60,174 nucleotides of DNA from Pseudomonadota bacterium (GTDB lineage: Bacteria; Pseudomonadota; Gammaproteobacteria; Halothiobacillales; Halothiobacillaceae): assembly GCA_021795795.1 (NCBI GenBank), contig JAJYPA010000009.1:1-60174 (forward strand). Reading direction: 5' to 3'. Position numbers and translations under genes: made by a program. How positions within the stretch are numbered: the first letter of the stretch is position 1; every line of letters starts with the position of its first letter. Under the pieces are notes generated by a model. The model had not been told where the DNA came from. It worked only from the letters and a program-made list of their open reading frames with translations, and did no database searches. Below, piece after piece: positions 30,454-39,089 of the stretch.

Positions 30454-32165
30454 ATAGCTTCCGCGAAATCCGTCATTTCCATCTGTTCTGCGGCTTGGGC
30501 GGCGGGGCCGCCGGCTTCAATCGCGGACAGGCCCGTGTCGGCTCCATGCGGGCCCGTTTCCGCTGTCTAGGCGGCATAGATTCGGACGCGCGGGCCATCG
30601 CCGATTTCTCGCGCATCTCCGGCGTGCCGGGTACTGTCCTCGATCTCTTCGACCGGGATCAGTACCGCGCCTTTCATGGCGATGAGCCGCCTGCGGGATG
30701 GTGCGAGGCGACGCCGGAGGACATCCACAAAGCGGCTGGCAATGAGCGCCCACATATCGTCTTTACCAGCCCGCCGTGCAAGGCATTCTCCGGGCTGCTT
30801 TCCGAAGGCAAGAGCAAGACCGAGAAATACCAAGCCCTCAACCGGCTGACCGTGCGCGGCATCTGGCTGACCCTGGAGGCCTGGAAGGAGGATCTGCCGG
30901 AGTTCGTGATTCTGGAAAACGTGCCCCGGATCCAGAACCGGGGCCGACACTTGCTGGATCAGATTGGCGGGTTGCTGTGTCGCTACGGCTACGCGGTCGC
31001 CGAGACCACCCACGACTGCGGCGAGCTGGGCGGCCTCGCCCAATCCCGCAAGCGGTTCCTGCTGGTGGCCCGGCATATGGAGAATGTGGCGCCCTTCCTC
31101 TATGAGCCGGAAAAGCGCCCCTTGCTGGCCGTGGGCGACCTTCTCGGCCGGATGCCCATGCCTGGAGATCCCGTCGGCGGCGCCATGCACCGAGTCCCTT
31201 CTCTGCAATGGAAGACCTGGGTGCGTCTGGCCTTCGTGGAGGCTGGCGGCGATTGGCGATCACTCAACAAACTAGCGGTCCAGGATGGAACCCTCAAGGA
31301 TTATTTGATTCTGCCGGAGCGCCGCGCCCACTACCTGGGCGTCAATGCCTGGAATGCTCCGAGCGGGACCATTTCGGGGCGCGGCGGTGTCACTAATGGG
31401 CGTTACGCTGTGGCCGACCCACGTTTCTGCGGATCCGCTGAGTATGGCCAGTACGGTGTCCGGGATTGGGAAGACAGCATCGGTGCTATCAGCGGGCAAT
31501 CCGCGCCAGGCGGTGGCCGGTACGCGGTCGCCGACCCGCGACCAGGCTACAAGAGCACTACGCACCAGAACATATATCGCATCGTCCCATGGGACAGCGT
31601 GAGCAAAACCGTCGTGGGCGCATCCCATGTGGCTGGTGGTGCCCTCGCTGTAGCTGATCCCCGCACGGGCCTGACCCGTACCAAAGGCGATAATTATCTC
31701 ACGGCGGCCCATTACGGTGTTGTGCCGTGGACGGTTGCCTGCGGGGCGGTATCGGCGGCAGCCGGGCATGATAACGGCAAGTGGAGCGTGGCGGATCCAC
31801 GCGCTTCCTGTTTTTCGACCGGGAATGAGACAAACGAGGCGGACGAAATGCCCGCTCAGAGCGCCAAACTGGTGGCCACCATCCGCGCCCTGGACGGCAC
31901 CTGGCATCGGCCGTTTACCACCCTGGAGCTGGCTGTCCTGCAAGGGCTGGTGGACCCCGAAGAGCATCTGGAGTTGGAAGGCCTCAGCGATTCGACCTGG
32001 CGTGAACATATTGGAAACGCGGTTCCCCCGCCAGCGGCGGAGGCCATCGCCGGGGTGATGGGGCAAACCCTGCTCCTGGCATGGGCCGGGGAAACTTTCA
32101 CGCTCAATGCCATGCCCATCTGGGTGCGGCCGGTAGCTGTGGCGTTGAGCGCAAACCAATTGTAA
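30450..32165 (+). CDS. DNA cytosine-5 methyltransferase with repeated target region
   Basis: The 571-residue protein carries the C5 methyltransferase motifs in order: HLFCGLGGGAAGF (10-22, cofactor site), FTSPPCKAFSG (IV, catalytic Cys), FVILENVPR (VI), QSRKRFLLV (VIII) and HIGNAVPPP (X). Between VIII and X, where the target-recognition region lies, a segment ending in AVADPR-like motifs is repeated four times (near 31397, 31515, 31638 and 31776). No restriction partner is adjacent, so it is likely an orphan enzyme that protects or marks element DNA. Confidence 0.9.
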   Translation: MNSFREIRHFHLFCGLGGGAAGFNRGQARVGSMRARFRCLGGIDSDARAIADFSRISGVPGTVLDLFDRDQYRAFHGDEPPAGWCEATPEDIHKAAGNERPHIVFTSPPCKAFSGLLSEGKSKTEKYQALNRLTVRGIWLTLEAWKEDLPEFVILENVPRIQNRGRHLLDQIGGLLCRYGYAVAETTHDCGELGGLAQSRKRFLLVARHMENVAPFLYEPEKRPLLAVGDLLGRMPMPGDPVGGAMHRVPSLQWKTWVRLAFVEAGGDWRSLNKLAVQDGTLKDYLILPERRAHYLGVNAWNAPSGTISGRGGVTNGRYAVADPRFCGSAEYGQYGVRDWEDSIGAISGQSAPGGGRYAVADPRPGYKSTTHQNIYRIVPWDSVSKTVVGASHVAGGALAVADPRTGLTRTKGDNYLTAAHYGVVPWTVACGAVSAAAGHDNGKWSVADPRASCFSTGNETNEADEMPAQSAKLVATIRALDGTWHRPFTTLELAVLQGLVDPEEHLELEGLSDSTWREHIGNAVPPPAAEAIAGVMGQTLLLAWAGETFTLNAMPIWVRPVAVALSANQL

Positions 32166-32175
32166 GAGGGTATTT

Positions 32176-32442
32176 ATGACCGTCTATGTGGATAACGAGC
32201 AAATACCGTGGCGTGGAAAGTTGTGGTGCCACATGGTCGCTGATACGTTGCCGGAATTACACGATTTCGCTGAAAAACTAGGGCTTCGCAGATCATGGTT
32301 TCAAGATCGCGGCCAATACTGGCATTACGATATAACGGTGAGCAAAAGGACTATGGCATTGTCCATCGGCGCAGTCCCAGGAGATAAACGGGCTATCGTT
32401 ACTTGCGCCAAAAAACTCAAGTTGGGATCGATACATGAATAA
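32176..32442 (+). CDS. DUF4031 family protein
   Basis: The 88-residue protein matches the DUF4031 pattern: VYVDNEQIPWRGKLWCHMVAD at the start, then HDFAEKLGLRRSWFQ, HYDITVSKRTMAL and a closing GA segment. The family is small, of unknown function, and common in phages and mobile elements. Starts after AGAGGG; overlaps the next gene by eight bases. Confidence 0.82.
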   Translation: MTVYVDNEQIPWRGKLWCHMVADTLPELHDFAEKLGLRRSWFQDRGQYWHYDITVSKRTMALSIGAVPGDKRAIVTCAKKLKLGSIHE

Positions 32443-32809
32443 CACAACCGTGCTGACATTTGAGGGCAAACCGCTGAATCCTGCCACAAAGGATTGGATC
32501 AATCAGATGGCGGACGCCATCCGTCGGCGTTGCGGTGATCGGCCCGTCATGAGGATGTACGCCTATCGGCACTGCGTCACAGAATATCTGGCGATGGACT
32601 TCGATCCGACGACGGCGCCGAAGGATAAAATCCATGGAGGATTTTCTATTACAATGAGCGTTTGCCGTGCGGACACACCCAGTTTGCAATTGCCAGAAGC
32701 CGGTGTCTTTGAGATTGTCCCTGGCGTAACGAACTGGGTGGACGCCATGACCCTTGCTAATTCGCTTTGCCAGTCTCTTGGGGCTCTGGTGAAGTTTAAT
32801 TATGGGTGA
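32435..32809 (+). CDS. Unknown 124-residue protein
   Basis: It starts inside the end of the DUF4031 gene. It is soluble, starting MNNTTVLTFEGKPL, with several Cys and Trp residues and no known motif. Confidence 0.72.
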   Translation: MNNTTVLTFEGKPLNPATKDWINQMADAIRRRCGDRPVMRMYAYRHCVTEYLAMDFDPTTAPKDKIHGGFSITMSVCRADTPSLQLPEAGVFEIVPGVTNWVDAMTLANSLCQSLGALVKFNYG

Positions 32810-32833
32810 TTCTTGGATTTATGGGGGATAAGC

Positions 32834-33133
32834 ATGTCTGATCAGTTATTCGAGCCGTGTAACATCTTGGGTTGGAGTGGTAATGGCCTTTTGGTCTGTC
32901 GATTGGTCGCTGCGGCAGCATTTCCACCGGCGCTTTTCTTATCGTGGTTGACTAATCTTGGTTTTCCCGGGTGGCCAGCCGCTATAGCGGTCTCATTTTG
33001 GATGATCATGACATTTATCAGTGTTACATGGGGTTTTATCCCTGCGGCGGAAATCACTCAGTTGGGAAATGACCGCTACCTCATTCAAGCGCTTCCCAGC
33101 AAAACGTACCAACAGGAGAATCCTCATGCGTGA
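32834..33133 (+). CDS. Membrane protein, two helices
   Basis: I choose ATG 32834 after a GGGGGA site rather than the earlier ATG 32813. The 99-residue protein has two membrane helices (about 22-40 and 47-66) and ends QENPHA, whose codons also form the ribosome site and start of the next gene. First of four consecutive envelope genes. Confidence 0.7.
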   Translation: MSDQLFEPCNILGWSGNGLLVCRLVAAAAFPPALFLSWLTNLGFPGWPAAIAVSFWMIMTFISVTWGFIPAAEITQLGNDRYLIQALPSKTYQQENPHA

Positions 33134-33371
33134 TGTGGATGACATTGAACGCAGTCTTGCGCGATTGAGATTCGGAACGCGCATAATAGGCTTCATTGTC
33201 TTTGGTCTATTTTCCGTGTCCGCGCTTGAATTCGTATGCGTCGTACACGAACTACATGAAGGCAATCAGCTTCGGAAGTCCGCTCCTGGGGTCGTTGGGT
33301 TTCCGAATCATGTGGTTGCCTTATCAAGATTGAAAATGTGCGGCGGATGCGGACTTTTCCCAACAAGATGA
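33126..33371 (+). CDS. Small membrane protein
   Basis: ATG 33126 follows AGGAG. The 81-residue protein has one membrane helix (about 18-40) after a charged N-terminus and a Cys-rich end (KMCGGCG). No family recognised. Confidence 0.65.
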   Translation: MRDVDDIERSLARLRFGTRIIGFIVFGLFSVSALEFVCVVHELHEGNQLRKSAPGVVGFPNHVVALSRLKMCGGCGLFPTR

Positions 33372-33389
33372 ACCGACAGGAGAATAATC

Positions 33390-33803
33390 ATGCGTAAAAT
33401 TCAGATAGTTCTTACAAAAGGCGCCATGGAGCAGGCATTTAATGATGTGACAAACAACATCATGATTCTGCTCGCGCAAGCGATCTTTGCCTTGCCGCTG
33501 GCGTTCATGGTTATGATCGGGTTGGTGATCATTACCTTGCCCATGGTGCTGCACGGCATAGGGCAGGACACCTATGCACAAATCATGGCATCCATCCATC
33601 ATCATCCATATCCACCATTTGGCAAGGTGGCGGACAACATTGCCATACTCGTTCGCGGGTTTTTTCTGTTTTCATGGGCCATTGCCTGGTTTGCTCGCCT
33701 CATCATGACATATCTTCAATGGGTCAGAAAATCAGATACAAACCCAGGCATGGCGTTACGCGCTTTAACGTCATCCACCATTCAGGAGAATCCTCATGCG
33801 TAA
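33390..33803 (+). CDS. Membrane protein, two to three helices
   Basis: ATG 33390 follows AGGAG in a copy of the same start region found at 33126 and 33796. The 137-residue protein has helices near 24-55 and 92-110 and a His/Pro segment between (IHHHPYPP). It ends QENPHA, as does the gene at 32834. No family recognised. Confidence 0.7.
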   Translation: MRKIQIVLTKGAMEQAFNDVTNNIMILLAQAIFALPLAFMVMIGLVIITLPMVLHGIGQDTYAQIMASIHHHPYPPFGKVADNIAILVRGFFLFSWAIAWFARLIMTYLQWVRKSDTNPGMALRALTSSTIQENPHA

Positions 33804-34119
33804 AACTCAGGTTTTTCTTTTGATCGGCGTTCTGGCCCTGGCGGGTTGCGCCAACAACCCCTATGCCAGCAACGGTACTACAGCCGACACGGGCGGCGGG
33901 GCGCTTCTGGGAGCGCTGGCCGGGGCCGTGATTGGCAACCAGACTGGATCACCCCTGGCCGGTGCCGCCATCGGCGCTGGCGTGGGTGGACTGGCTGGGT
34001 ATGCCGTGGGGCACAACAGGAGCCAGCCACAATACCAGCAGCCACAATCCGGTTATTACGCGCCACCGGCTAATAACCCGCCGTGTCCTGCGGGATACGT
34101 CTGCACACCAAACAACTGA
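33796..34119 (+). CDS. Glycine-zipper lipoprotein
   Basis: The 107-residue protein has a lipoprotein signal with lipobox LAGC at 15-18, then a glycine-zipper segment (GALLGALAGAVIGNQ, later AAIGAGVGGLAGYAVG) as in outer-membrane or entry-exclusion lipoproteins. The tail is Gln/Pro-rich with a Cys pair. Anchored in the envelope, perhaps acting in mating stability or exclusion; this is inferred from the class. Confidence 0.82.
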   Translation: MRKTQVFLLIGVLALAGCANNPYASNGTTADTGGGALLGALAGAVIGNQTGSPLAGAAIGAGVGGLAGYAVGHNRSQPQYQQPQSGYYAPPANNPPCPAGYVCTPNN

Positions 34120-34123
34120 TTTT

Positions 34124-34570
34124 ATGGCTCGCATCACGCTGAACGACCTGGCGCCGGATGTTCGTGCGCGCATCATGGCGCAATACGGAATGACCGGCGC
34201 CAGGAAAAAAAATGGAAAGAGTGGGCAAGCGGCCACCTCCCTCTCCCCTTACGCTGACCGGCTGGGCGAAGAACTGGATAGGCTGTTCCCGGGACGAGTG
34301 GTGCGCGAATATCGGCCCGTACCAGGCCGGCGGTTTCGTATCGACTTTGCATTTCCCGCAGAAAAAGTGGGCATCGAGTTCGACGGCTATCGCCATCACG
34401 GCTTTTCTTATGCCGGGTTTCGTGGCGGTGCCGCGCGGCAGAACATCCTGGTTGGCCACCATTGGTGGATATTGCGGTACACGCTCAAAGATGTGCGTGA
34501 TCATCTGGATGAGGTGATCACGCAAGTTCGCACGCTGTTGGAAAACAAAAAAGGAGAGTCACCATGCTAA
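34124..34570 (+). CDS. PD-(D/E)XK endonuclease, Vsr/DUF559-like
   Basis: Start at ATG 34124, just behind the lipoprotein stop; 148 residues. The nuclease core reads RRFRIDFAFP (Asp), then GIEFDGYRHHG (Glu), then a helix with Arg/Gln and a WWILRYT strand, as in very-short-patch-repair and DUF559 endonucleases. It could be a mismatch or modification-linked nuclease, perhaps working with the cytosine methyltransferase at 30450; that link is inference. Confidence 0.75.
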   Translation: MARITLNDLAPDVRARIMAQYGMTGARKKNGKSGQAATSLSPYADRLGEELDRLFPGRVVREYRPVPGRRFRIDFAFPAEKVGIEFDGYRHHGFSYAGFRGGAARQNILVGHHWWILRYTLKDVRDHLDEVITQVRTLLENKKGESPC

Positions 34571-34866
34571 ACGATTGGATGAAAAAGAATTACCCGCTGC
34601 AGCACTTGCACGTCACGGTGCAGGGGCGCCAGGACAATACCTTGGCTGACTTGGCGGCTGCTTTGCGCATGGCTGCCGACGAGTTGGAGCGCGGCGCAAG
34701 TTTTGCTGAGGATTTCGATGATGATTGGGGATACCGTTATCATGTCGAGCTCTCGCAGGACACGATTTGCCGGTTAAACAGCTCACACTTCACCGGGCCG
34801 AGAATTGAGCGAGAACCGTCAGAATCTGCTCGGCGTGCTGCAAATTCCATTGGGGGCACCTCTTGA
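34564..34866 (+). CDS. Unknown 100-residue protein
   Basis: ATG 34564 follows AAGGAG and overlaps the nuclease stop. The protein has a long helical centre (LADLAAALRMAADELERG) and a Trp/Tyr-rich acidic stretch. No family recognised. Confidence 0.7.
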   Translation: MLNDWMKKNYPLQHLHVTVQGRQDNTLADLAAALRMAADELERGASFAEDFDDDWGYRYHVELSQDTICRLNSSHFTGPRIEREPSESARRAANSIGGTS

Positions 34867-34906
34867 GGCGGCGGATTGCCCAGCGGCGACTCCAGGGGTC
34901 CAGGCC

Positions 34907-35563
34907 ATGTCGAACCCTGTAATCTGTTCAGCCAACCGATTCCGCTGGGCCGAGACACGCATTGCGCGGATGGCTGGCTGGCCGATATTGGTTGGTTTAT
35001 GGATCATGATCGCGCTGCGGTTTCCGACTGTGCATTTTGCTGGCGGATTCTTCCAAAATTTGTGGGGCATGGTGGCCAACCAGGATTTTGGCGGATGGAT
35101 TGAGCTGGCCTTTTGGCCCCTCATCGCTTGCTTTGCGTTTTGTGGCGACGGCATAGAAACCGGCTGGTTGACACCGCTGAACAAGGGGCCGGATTGGTCC
35201 GGCCCCTTGCATTGGTACGCCGTATCCACGGTGGCGTTGATTTTCTGGGTTGCGATAGACGGCGCGACGCGCACGACAATGCCCTACTGGATACTCGGGA
35301 CCACGCTGAGCTTGATCCTGTTTTTCGAGGTGCTGGAGCGGATCATTCCGCAAGGCTTTCCCCAACCCGGTGTGCCGCCCAAGCCCGACATGGAGCGCGA
35401 CCCCAGCGGCTATGGTGGCCTGCTGCTGGTCTCGCCGTGGACCAACCTGTTGCGCGGGCAGCGCCTCGATCTCTGGCCCAAATACATCGAAGAGGCCCGT
35501 GCGGCCGGGCGGGATGATCTGGCCAATACGATTCAGGCCATGCTCGAAAAAACTGGGCAGTAA
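34907..35563 (+). CDS. Multi-pass membrane protein
   Basis: I place the start at ATG 34907; the frame also allows a TTG at 34805 inside the previous gene. The 218-residue protein has four or so membrane segments (near 22-38, 62-80, 107-123 and 130-147) and a soluble C-terminal third with a proline-rich stretch. No family recognised. Confidence 0.65.
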   Translation: MSNPVICSANRFRWAETRIARMAGWPILVGLWIMIALRFPTVHFAGGFFQNLWGMVANQDFGGWIELAFWPLIACFAFCGDGIETGWLTPLNKGPDWSGPLHWYAVSTVALIFWVAIDGATRTTMPYWILGTTLSLILFFEVLERIIPQGFPQPGVPPKPDMERDPSGYGGLLLVSPWTNLLRGQRLDLWPKYIEEARAAGRDDLANTIQAMLEKTGQ

Positions 35564-35591
35564 TCAGAAAAACATAGAGAGGGAACTCGTT

Positions 35592-35846
35592 TTGGATTCG
35601 GATTTTTTGCAGATCATGTTTGGTGATGGCGAATCCATCAATGCCATTCTGGCCATTTTCCCCTCTGGCCAGGAGCGTATTCTTGCGGCAGCTCAGGTAG
35701 CTATGTCGCATCCCGAGCAGGAACACTTTCCTGTCGTGATCCACGGCGAAGAGCCGCTAACCCTGAAAATTACTTTGCCCAGGGCCGCCTTGTTATCCAT
35801 TGCCAGCCAGATTCTTTCACCAAAAACGACCAAAAGGATTCAGTGA
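35592..35846 (+). CDS. Unknown 84-residue protein, TTG start
   Basis: The only start with a good ribosome site (GAGAGG, nine bases away) is TTG 35592, giving an acidic protein that begins LDSDFLQIMFGDGE. Its stop overlaps the GTG of the next gene. Function unknown. Confidence 0.6.
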   Translation: MDSDFLQIMFGDGESINAILAIFPSGQERILAAAQVAMSHPEQEHFPVVIHGEEPLTLKITLPRAALLSIASQILSPKTTKRIQ

Positions 35847-36046
35847 TTTCCATGTTGGAAAAAGCAAAGCTGTGGTTTGCGCTCTTGATGCTCTTGCTTT
35901 GGGTCGGGATCGCAGTGCTTTCCATTATGGAAATACATGGCAACGGTATATTGCCTTCTCTGGCATGGTTTACTTTGTTGTTTTCATTGGTAGGACTCGT
36001 GCATCAATTATTTTCCATGTTGCATCTGGTTAATAAACCAAGATGA
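35843..36046 (+). CDS. Small two-helix membrane protein
   Basis: GTG 35843 overlaps the previous stop; ATG 35852 is a likely alternative. It has two membrane helices (about 10-28 and 38-60). Two copies of the TTTCCA-N3-TGGAAA palindrome lie within the gene and one just behind it. Confidence 0.6.
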   Translation: MISMLEKAKLWFALLMLLLWVGIAVLSIMEIHGNGILPSLAWFTLLFSLVGLVHQLFSMLHLVNKPR

Positions 36047-36065
36047 TTTATTTCCATGATGGAAA
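35847..36065. repeat. Three TTTCCA-N3-TGGAAA palindromes
   Basis: Perfect six-base arms with three-base centres occur at 35847-35861, 35919-35933 and 36051-36065, and a half-site near 36012. A near copy (TTCCA-TCA-TGGAA) lies at 51586-51598. This looks like an operator set for one regulator. Confidence 0.6.
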
Positions 36066-36098
36066 ATCATAGTGCAATGTTTTATATGCGTTTTCTTG

Positions 36099-36127
36099 TT
36101 GACATTGATCTTGCTATCACGTAGATT
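36099..36127 (+). promoter_or_regulatory. Sigma70-like promoter before the ligase operon
   Basis: TTGACA, 17-base spacer, TAGATT. The expected start of transcription is at ATG 36134. The promoter follows the third TTTCCA palindrome by about 35 bases. Confidence 0.7.
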
Positions 36128-36160
36128 TGACGCATGGACAACGCAAAACAAGGATGTGAC

Positions 36161-36361
36161 ATGCGCATCAAGATTGAGGTATTTGCGGATCTGGTAGATG
36201 TAGGTCTTACACCAGAAGCCGTTTTGGTAAAAGCAACGGCTGATCGCGTACAAAACGCCATTAGCATGGGATTGCTGGATGCTGAGGCGCCCTATTCCGT
36301 GTGCGGCTCATCGGTTACGGTCAATGCACTGGAAACGGCGGATTGCGGAGGTCGCCAATGA
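36161..36361 (+). CDS. Unknown 66-residue protein upstream of ligase
   Basis: ATG 36161 has an AAGGA site; a leaderless start at ATG 36134 is the alternative and adds nine residues. The protein starts MRIKIEVFADLVDVG, looks alpha-beta, and overlaps the ligase gene by four bases. No family recognised. Confidence 0.6.
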   Translation: MRIKIEVFADLVDVGLTPEAVLVKATADRVQNAISMGLLDAEAPYSVCGSSVTVNALETADCGGRQ

Positions 36362-38187
36362 GCCTCGTACACAAGCTTGAGGAAGCCAACGCCGCATACC
36401 GCGCCGGCGATCCGATCATGAGCGATGCCGAGTACGATGCGCTGGTGGAGAAACTGCGTACCGAACATCCTGAGCATCCTTTCCTCAACGCGGTTGAGCC
36501 GGAACCGACCGAGTTTTTCGGCGGTACCAAGGTGCGGCACCATGCTCCCATGCTTTCCACCGAAAAGGCCTATACCGAAAAAGATCTCATCCGGTTTTTT
36601 GGCCTTGTCGAGCGCCAAGCGGCCCTGCTCGGCATTCAGGGTTTGATGTACGCCATGACGGTCAAACTGGATGGTCTGGCGGGTAGTCGGGACCGTGCGC
36701 GTGGAGTTGAGCTGGCAACGCGCGGGAACGGATTGCAAGGAGAGGACATCAGTTCTGCCTTTGCGCGGGGCCTCAAAATTGTCGGCGCAGACGTGGATGG
36801 CCCCGGCGAGATTGTTATGCCACAAGCGTTCTTTGAGTCCGAAATGGTGCCGTTGGGACTCAAGAACCCACGAAACGTCATGGTCGGATTTGTGGCCGCA
36901 GAGACAGAAAAAGAGCACCACCGTCTGATCGCTGAAGCGGGTATGGCCCATTTCATGCCATACCAGAACTTGCCAAAGTATTATGCGGATCGAGATACGA
37001 TCCTGCGCGACATCCAGACGATTTCCGAGAGCATGCGCAAAGAATCGCCTTACAAGACTGATGGCATTGTCATTGAGATTGAGGAACCGGAATTGCGCGC
37101 CGCGCTGGGCAGCACGAATCATTACCACCGTTGGCAGATCGCCTACAAAACCAAAGGCGAAACGGCGGAAACGACGGTTACTGGTGTGGTCTGGCAGACG
37201 GGCCGCACGGGCCGCATTACGCCGGTGATCGAGATCGAGCCAGTGGAACTGTCCGGGGCCACTATTCGTCGCGCCACTGCGCACAACTTCCAGAAAGCGC
37301 GGAAGGACGGGCTTGGCGTGGGATCGCGGGTCACCATGATCCGTTCCGGCGAAGTGATTCCCTTCATTATGGACGTGCTGTCCCCTGCCCCGCTGGCTGT
37401 GCCCACGGCTTGCCCCTGCTGCGGTGGGCCAGTGGAAGAGGAAGGCGAATACCTCACCTGCGTCAACCCGCATTGCGAAGCCCAGGCGGAAGGCGCGATC
37501 AGCCATTTTTTTAAGATCATGGGTACGGCGGATGGATTCGGGCCCAAGGCGGTTGAGAAACTTGTGGCGGCGGGCATCACCGACATATTGGCCGTGCTGA
37601 ACATGACCCGCGCCGATTTTGAGGGCATGGGCTTTGGTCCCGGTCAAGCGGAAAACCTGGAGCGGGAAATGGAACGCTGCATGAGTACGCCGGTTGAGGA
37701 TTGGCGATTCCTGGCCGCATTTGGCATCCGATATCTGGGGCGCGGGGACAGCAAGGCGTTATTGGGCGCGGTTGGTGGGCTGGACGCGCTCAATGGCATC
37801 ACGCACGAGCAGATCATGGCCGTAAATGGGTTTGCCGAGAAAACGGCTCTCTGCATTGCGTATGACTTGACGTGGCGGTGGATGGAGATCGACGCGGTGC
37901 GAAATCGGATGCAGGTGCCATTGATTTCCTCTGTGGCGGCGGGTGCTGTTGAACCACTTCCGTTCTCTGGCATGAATCTGGTGTTCACTGGCACCTTCAG
38001 CAAAGATCGGGAGGCGTTGGAAACCCAGGCGGAAGCGCTGGGCGCCAAGGTGCAATCCAGCGTCAATGGCAAGACTTCGGTACTGGTGACCGGAGAAAAG
38101 CCAGGCGCGTCTAAAACCACGAAAGCGGCGGCCTTGGGTACGCCGGTTTGGACGGAAGCGGAGTATTTATTCCGCATCAAGGGGTAA
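36358..38187 (+). CDS. ligA: NAD-dependent DNA ligase
   Basis: Start at ATG 36358 after GGAGG; 609 residues. The protein has the adenylation motif KLDGLAG with Lys103, an N-terminal NAD-binding part (MSDAEYDALVEKLR), an OB domain, a four-Cys zinc finger (CPCCGG ... CVNPHC), a helix-hairpin-helix region and a C-terminal BRCT domain with GMNLVFTGTFS. Shorter than typical bacterial LigA (about 670) and divergent in places, it is probably an element-borne copy for repair and replication of its own DNA rather than the host enzyme. Confidence 0.93.
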   Translation: MSLVHKLEEANAAYRAGDPIMSDAEYDALVEKLRTEHPEHPFLNAVEPEPTEFFGGTKVRHHAPMLSTEKAYTEKDLIRFFGLVERQAALLGIQGLMYAMTVKLDGLAGSRDRARGVELATRGNGLQGEDISSAFARGLKIVGADVDGPGEIVMPQAFFESEMVPLGLKNPRNVMVGFVAAETEKEHHRLIAEAGMAHFMPYQNLPKYYADRDTILRDIQTISESMRKESPYKTDGIVIEIEEPELRAALGSTNHYHRWQIAYKTKGETAETTVTGVVWQTGRTGRITPVIEIEPVELSGATIRRATAHNFQKARKDGLGVGSRVTMIRSGEVIPFIMDVLSPAPLAVPTACPCCGGPVEEEGEYLTCVNPHCEAQAEGAISHFFKIMGTADGFGPKAVEKLVAAGITDILAVLNMTRADFEGMGFGPGQAENLEREMERCMSTPVEDWRFLAAFGIRYLGRGDSKALLGAVGGLDALNGITHEQIMAVNGFAEKTALCIAYDLTWRWMEIDAVRNRMQVPLISSVAAGAVEPLPFSGMNLVFTGTFSKDREALETQAEALGAKVQSSVNGKTSVLVTGEKPGASKTTKAAALGTPVWTEAEYLFRIKG

Positions 38188-38190
38188 ATC

Positions 38191-38874
38191 ATGCGCCTGA
38201 TTCACCAGCACCCATATCCGTCGTGCAGAATCGCCCGGGAGCCCATCGTTGACCTGGTTTCTGGCACAGCGATCGCGGAAGAGATCCTTTGTCGAGAGGA
38301 TCCATTCCCGGACGACGCGCCGGCGTGGAGATCGTTTTATCGACGACTGTTCGCTTGCGACCAGGAAACGACGGATGGGGTGGTTATGGCCATCAACCTG
38401 GACACGCGGCATGTGCTGGACCAGGAAATCTGGCAAGGCACGGAACGCTTTCTTGGCGAGCGCGACGCCAGCCGCTGGGTAATCGAGTGGACTGAACACG
38501 ACTCTGGCGATCACCTGCAGGCGGCGGAAAAGCTGCGCGGCTTGCATCGGCGAAAAGGCGTTGGCATCTCCATCGACGATGTCGGTGCGGGTTTCGACGG
38601 TTACGCCAGGTTGTCAGCGGTGGAATGCGCCCATTGGGCCAAGATCGATGGCGGGCTTTTCCAGGCCGCACGCACGGATGGCTCCTCTCGCGCCATAGTC
38701 CAGGGCATTTGCGATATGGCCAAGGGAGTCGGAGCGAAAAGCGTGGTCGAGTGGATCGAAACCGACGAGGATTTGGCCTTGGCCAGAGATCTGAATGCTG
38801 ACTGCGGGCAGGGATACTTGTTCACCTTCGCAGCGGCAAGGATGAGGGGATTGAGAAGTCGCGCAACGGGTTGA
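38191..38874 (+). CDS. EAL-domain cyclic-di-GMP phosphodiesterase
   Basis: The 227-residue protein is a stand-alone EAL domain: AEEILCRE stands for the EAL motif, followed by INLDTR, VIEWTE, SIDDVGAGF, WAKIDGG, VVEWIETDED and GQGYLF. All metal and catalytic positions appear filled, so it is probably active and would lower cyclic-di-GMP. No sensor domain is attached. On a conjugative element it could shift the host between surface attachment and motility and so affect mating. Confidence 0.8.
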   Translation: MRLIHQHPYPSCRIAREPIVDLVSGTAIAEEILCREDPFPDDAPAWRSFYRRLFACDQETTDGVVMAINLDTRHVLDQEIWQGTERFLGERDASRWVIEWTEHDSGDHLQAAEKLRGLHRRKGVGISIDDVGAGFDGYARLSAVECAHWAKIDGGLFQAARTDGSSRAIVQGICDMAKGVGAKSVVEWIETDEDLALARDLNADCGQGYLFTFAAARMRGLRSRATG

Positions 38875-39051
38875 ACGGCGCAAAGGATCTGGAGCAAGTT
38901 TTGGCTAGAGAATTTTATCGGAAACGAGGCCGGACAACAGGTATGGATGGTGTAGTGGCGAGGTAGTAAACCTCGTCTCCGGCGCAACTGAGCGTCAAGG
39001 GGCACGAGTTGCAGGCGATGTCTGCCTATCAACCGTGTGTGGATAAATCCT

Positions 39052-39069
39052 CTGTACAATTTTGTACAG
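39052..39069. promoter_or_regulatory. Operator-like inverted repeat CTGTACA-N4-TGTACAG
   Basis: Perfect seven-base arms with a four-base centre, 21 bases before GTG 39090. The 215-base gap here also holds a small CGAGGT/ACCTCG hairpin at 38959-38975 and nothing else I can name. Confidence 0.6.
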
Positions 39070-39089
39070 GTTTATAGGAGCAGAAAACC

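Noticed and set aside
36292..37647. A 451-codon minus-strand frame opposite the ligase gene
   Set aside because: The ligase motifs are on the plus strand; the minus frame shows no protein-like pattern.
38875..39089. A tRNA or small RNA gene in the gap after the EAL gene
   Set aside because: Only a short hairpin and an operator-like repeat are visible; no cloverleaf can be drawn.
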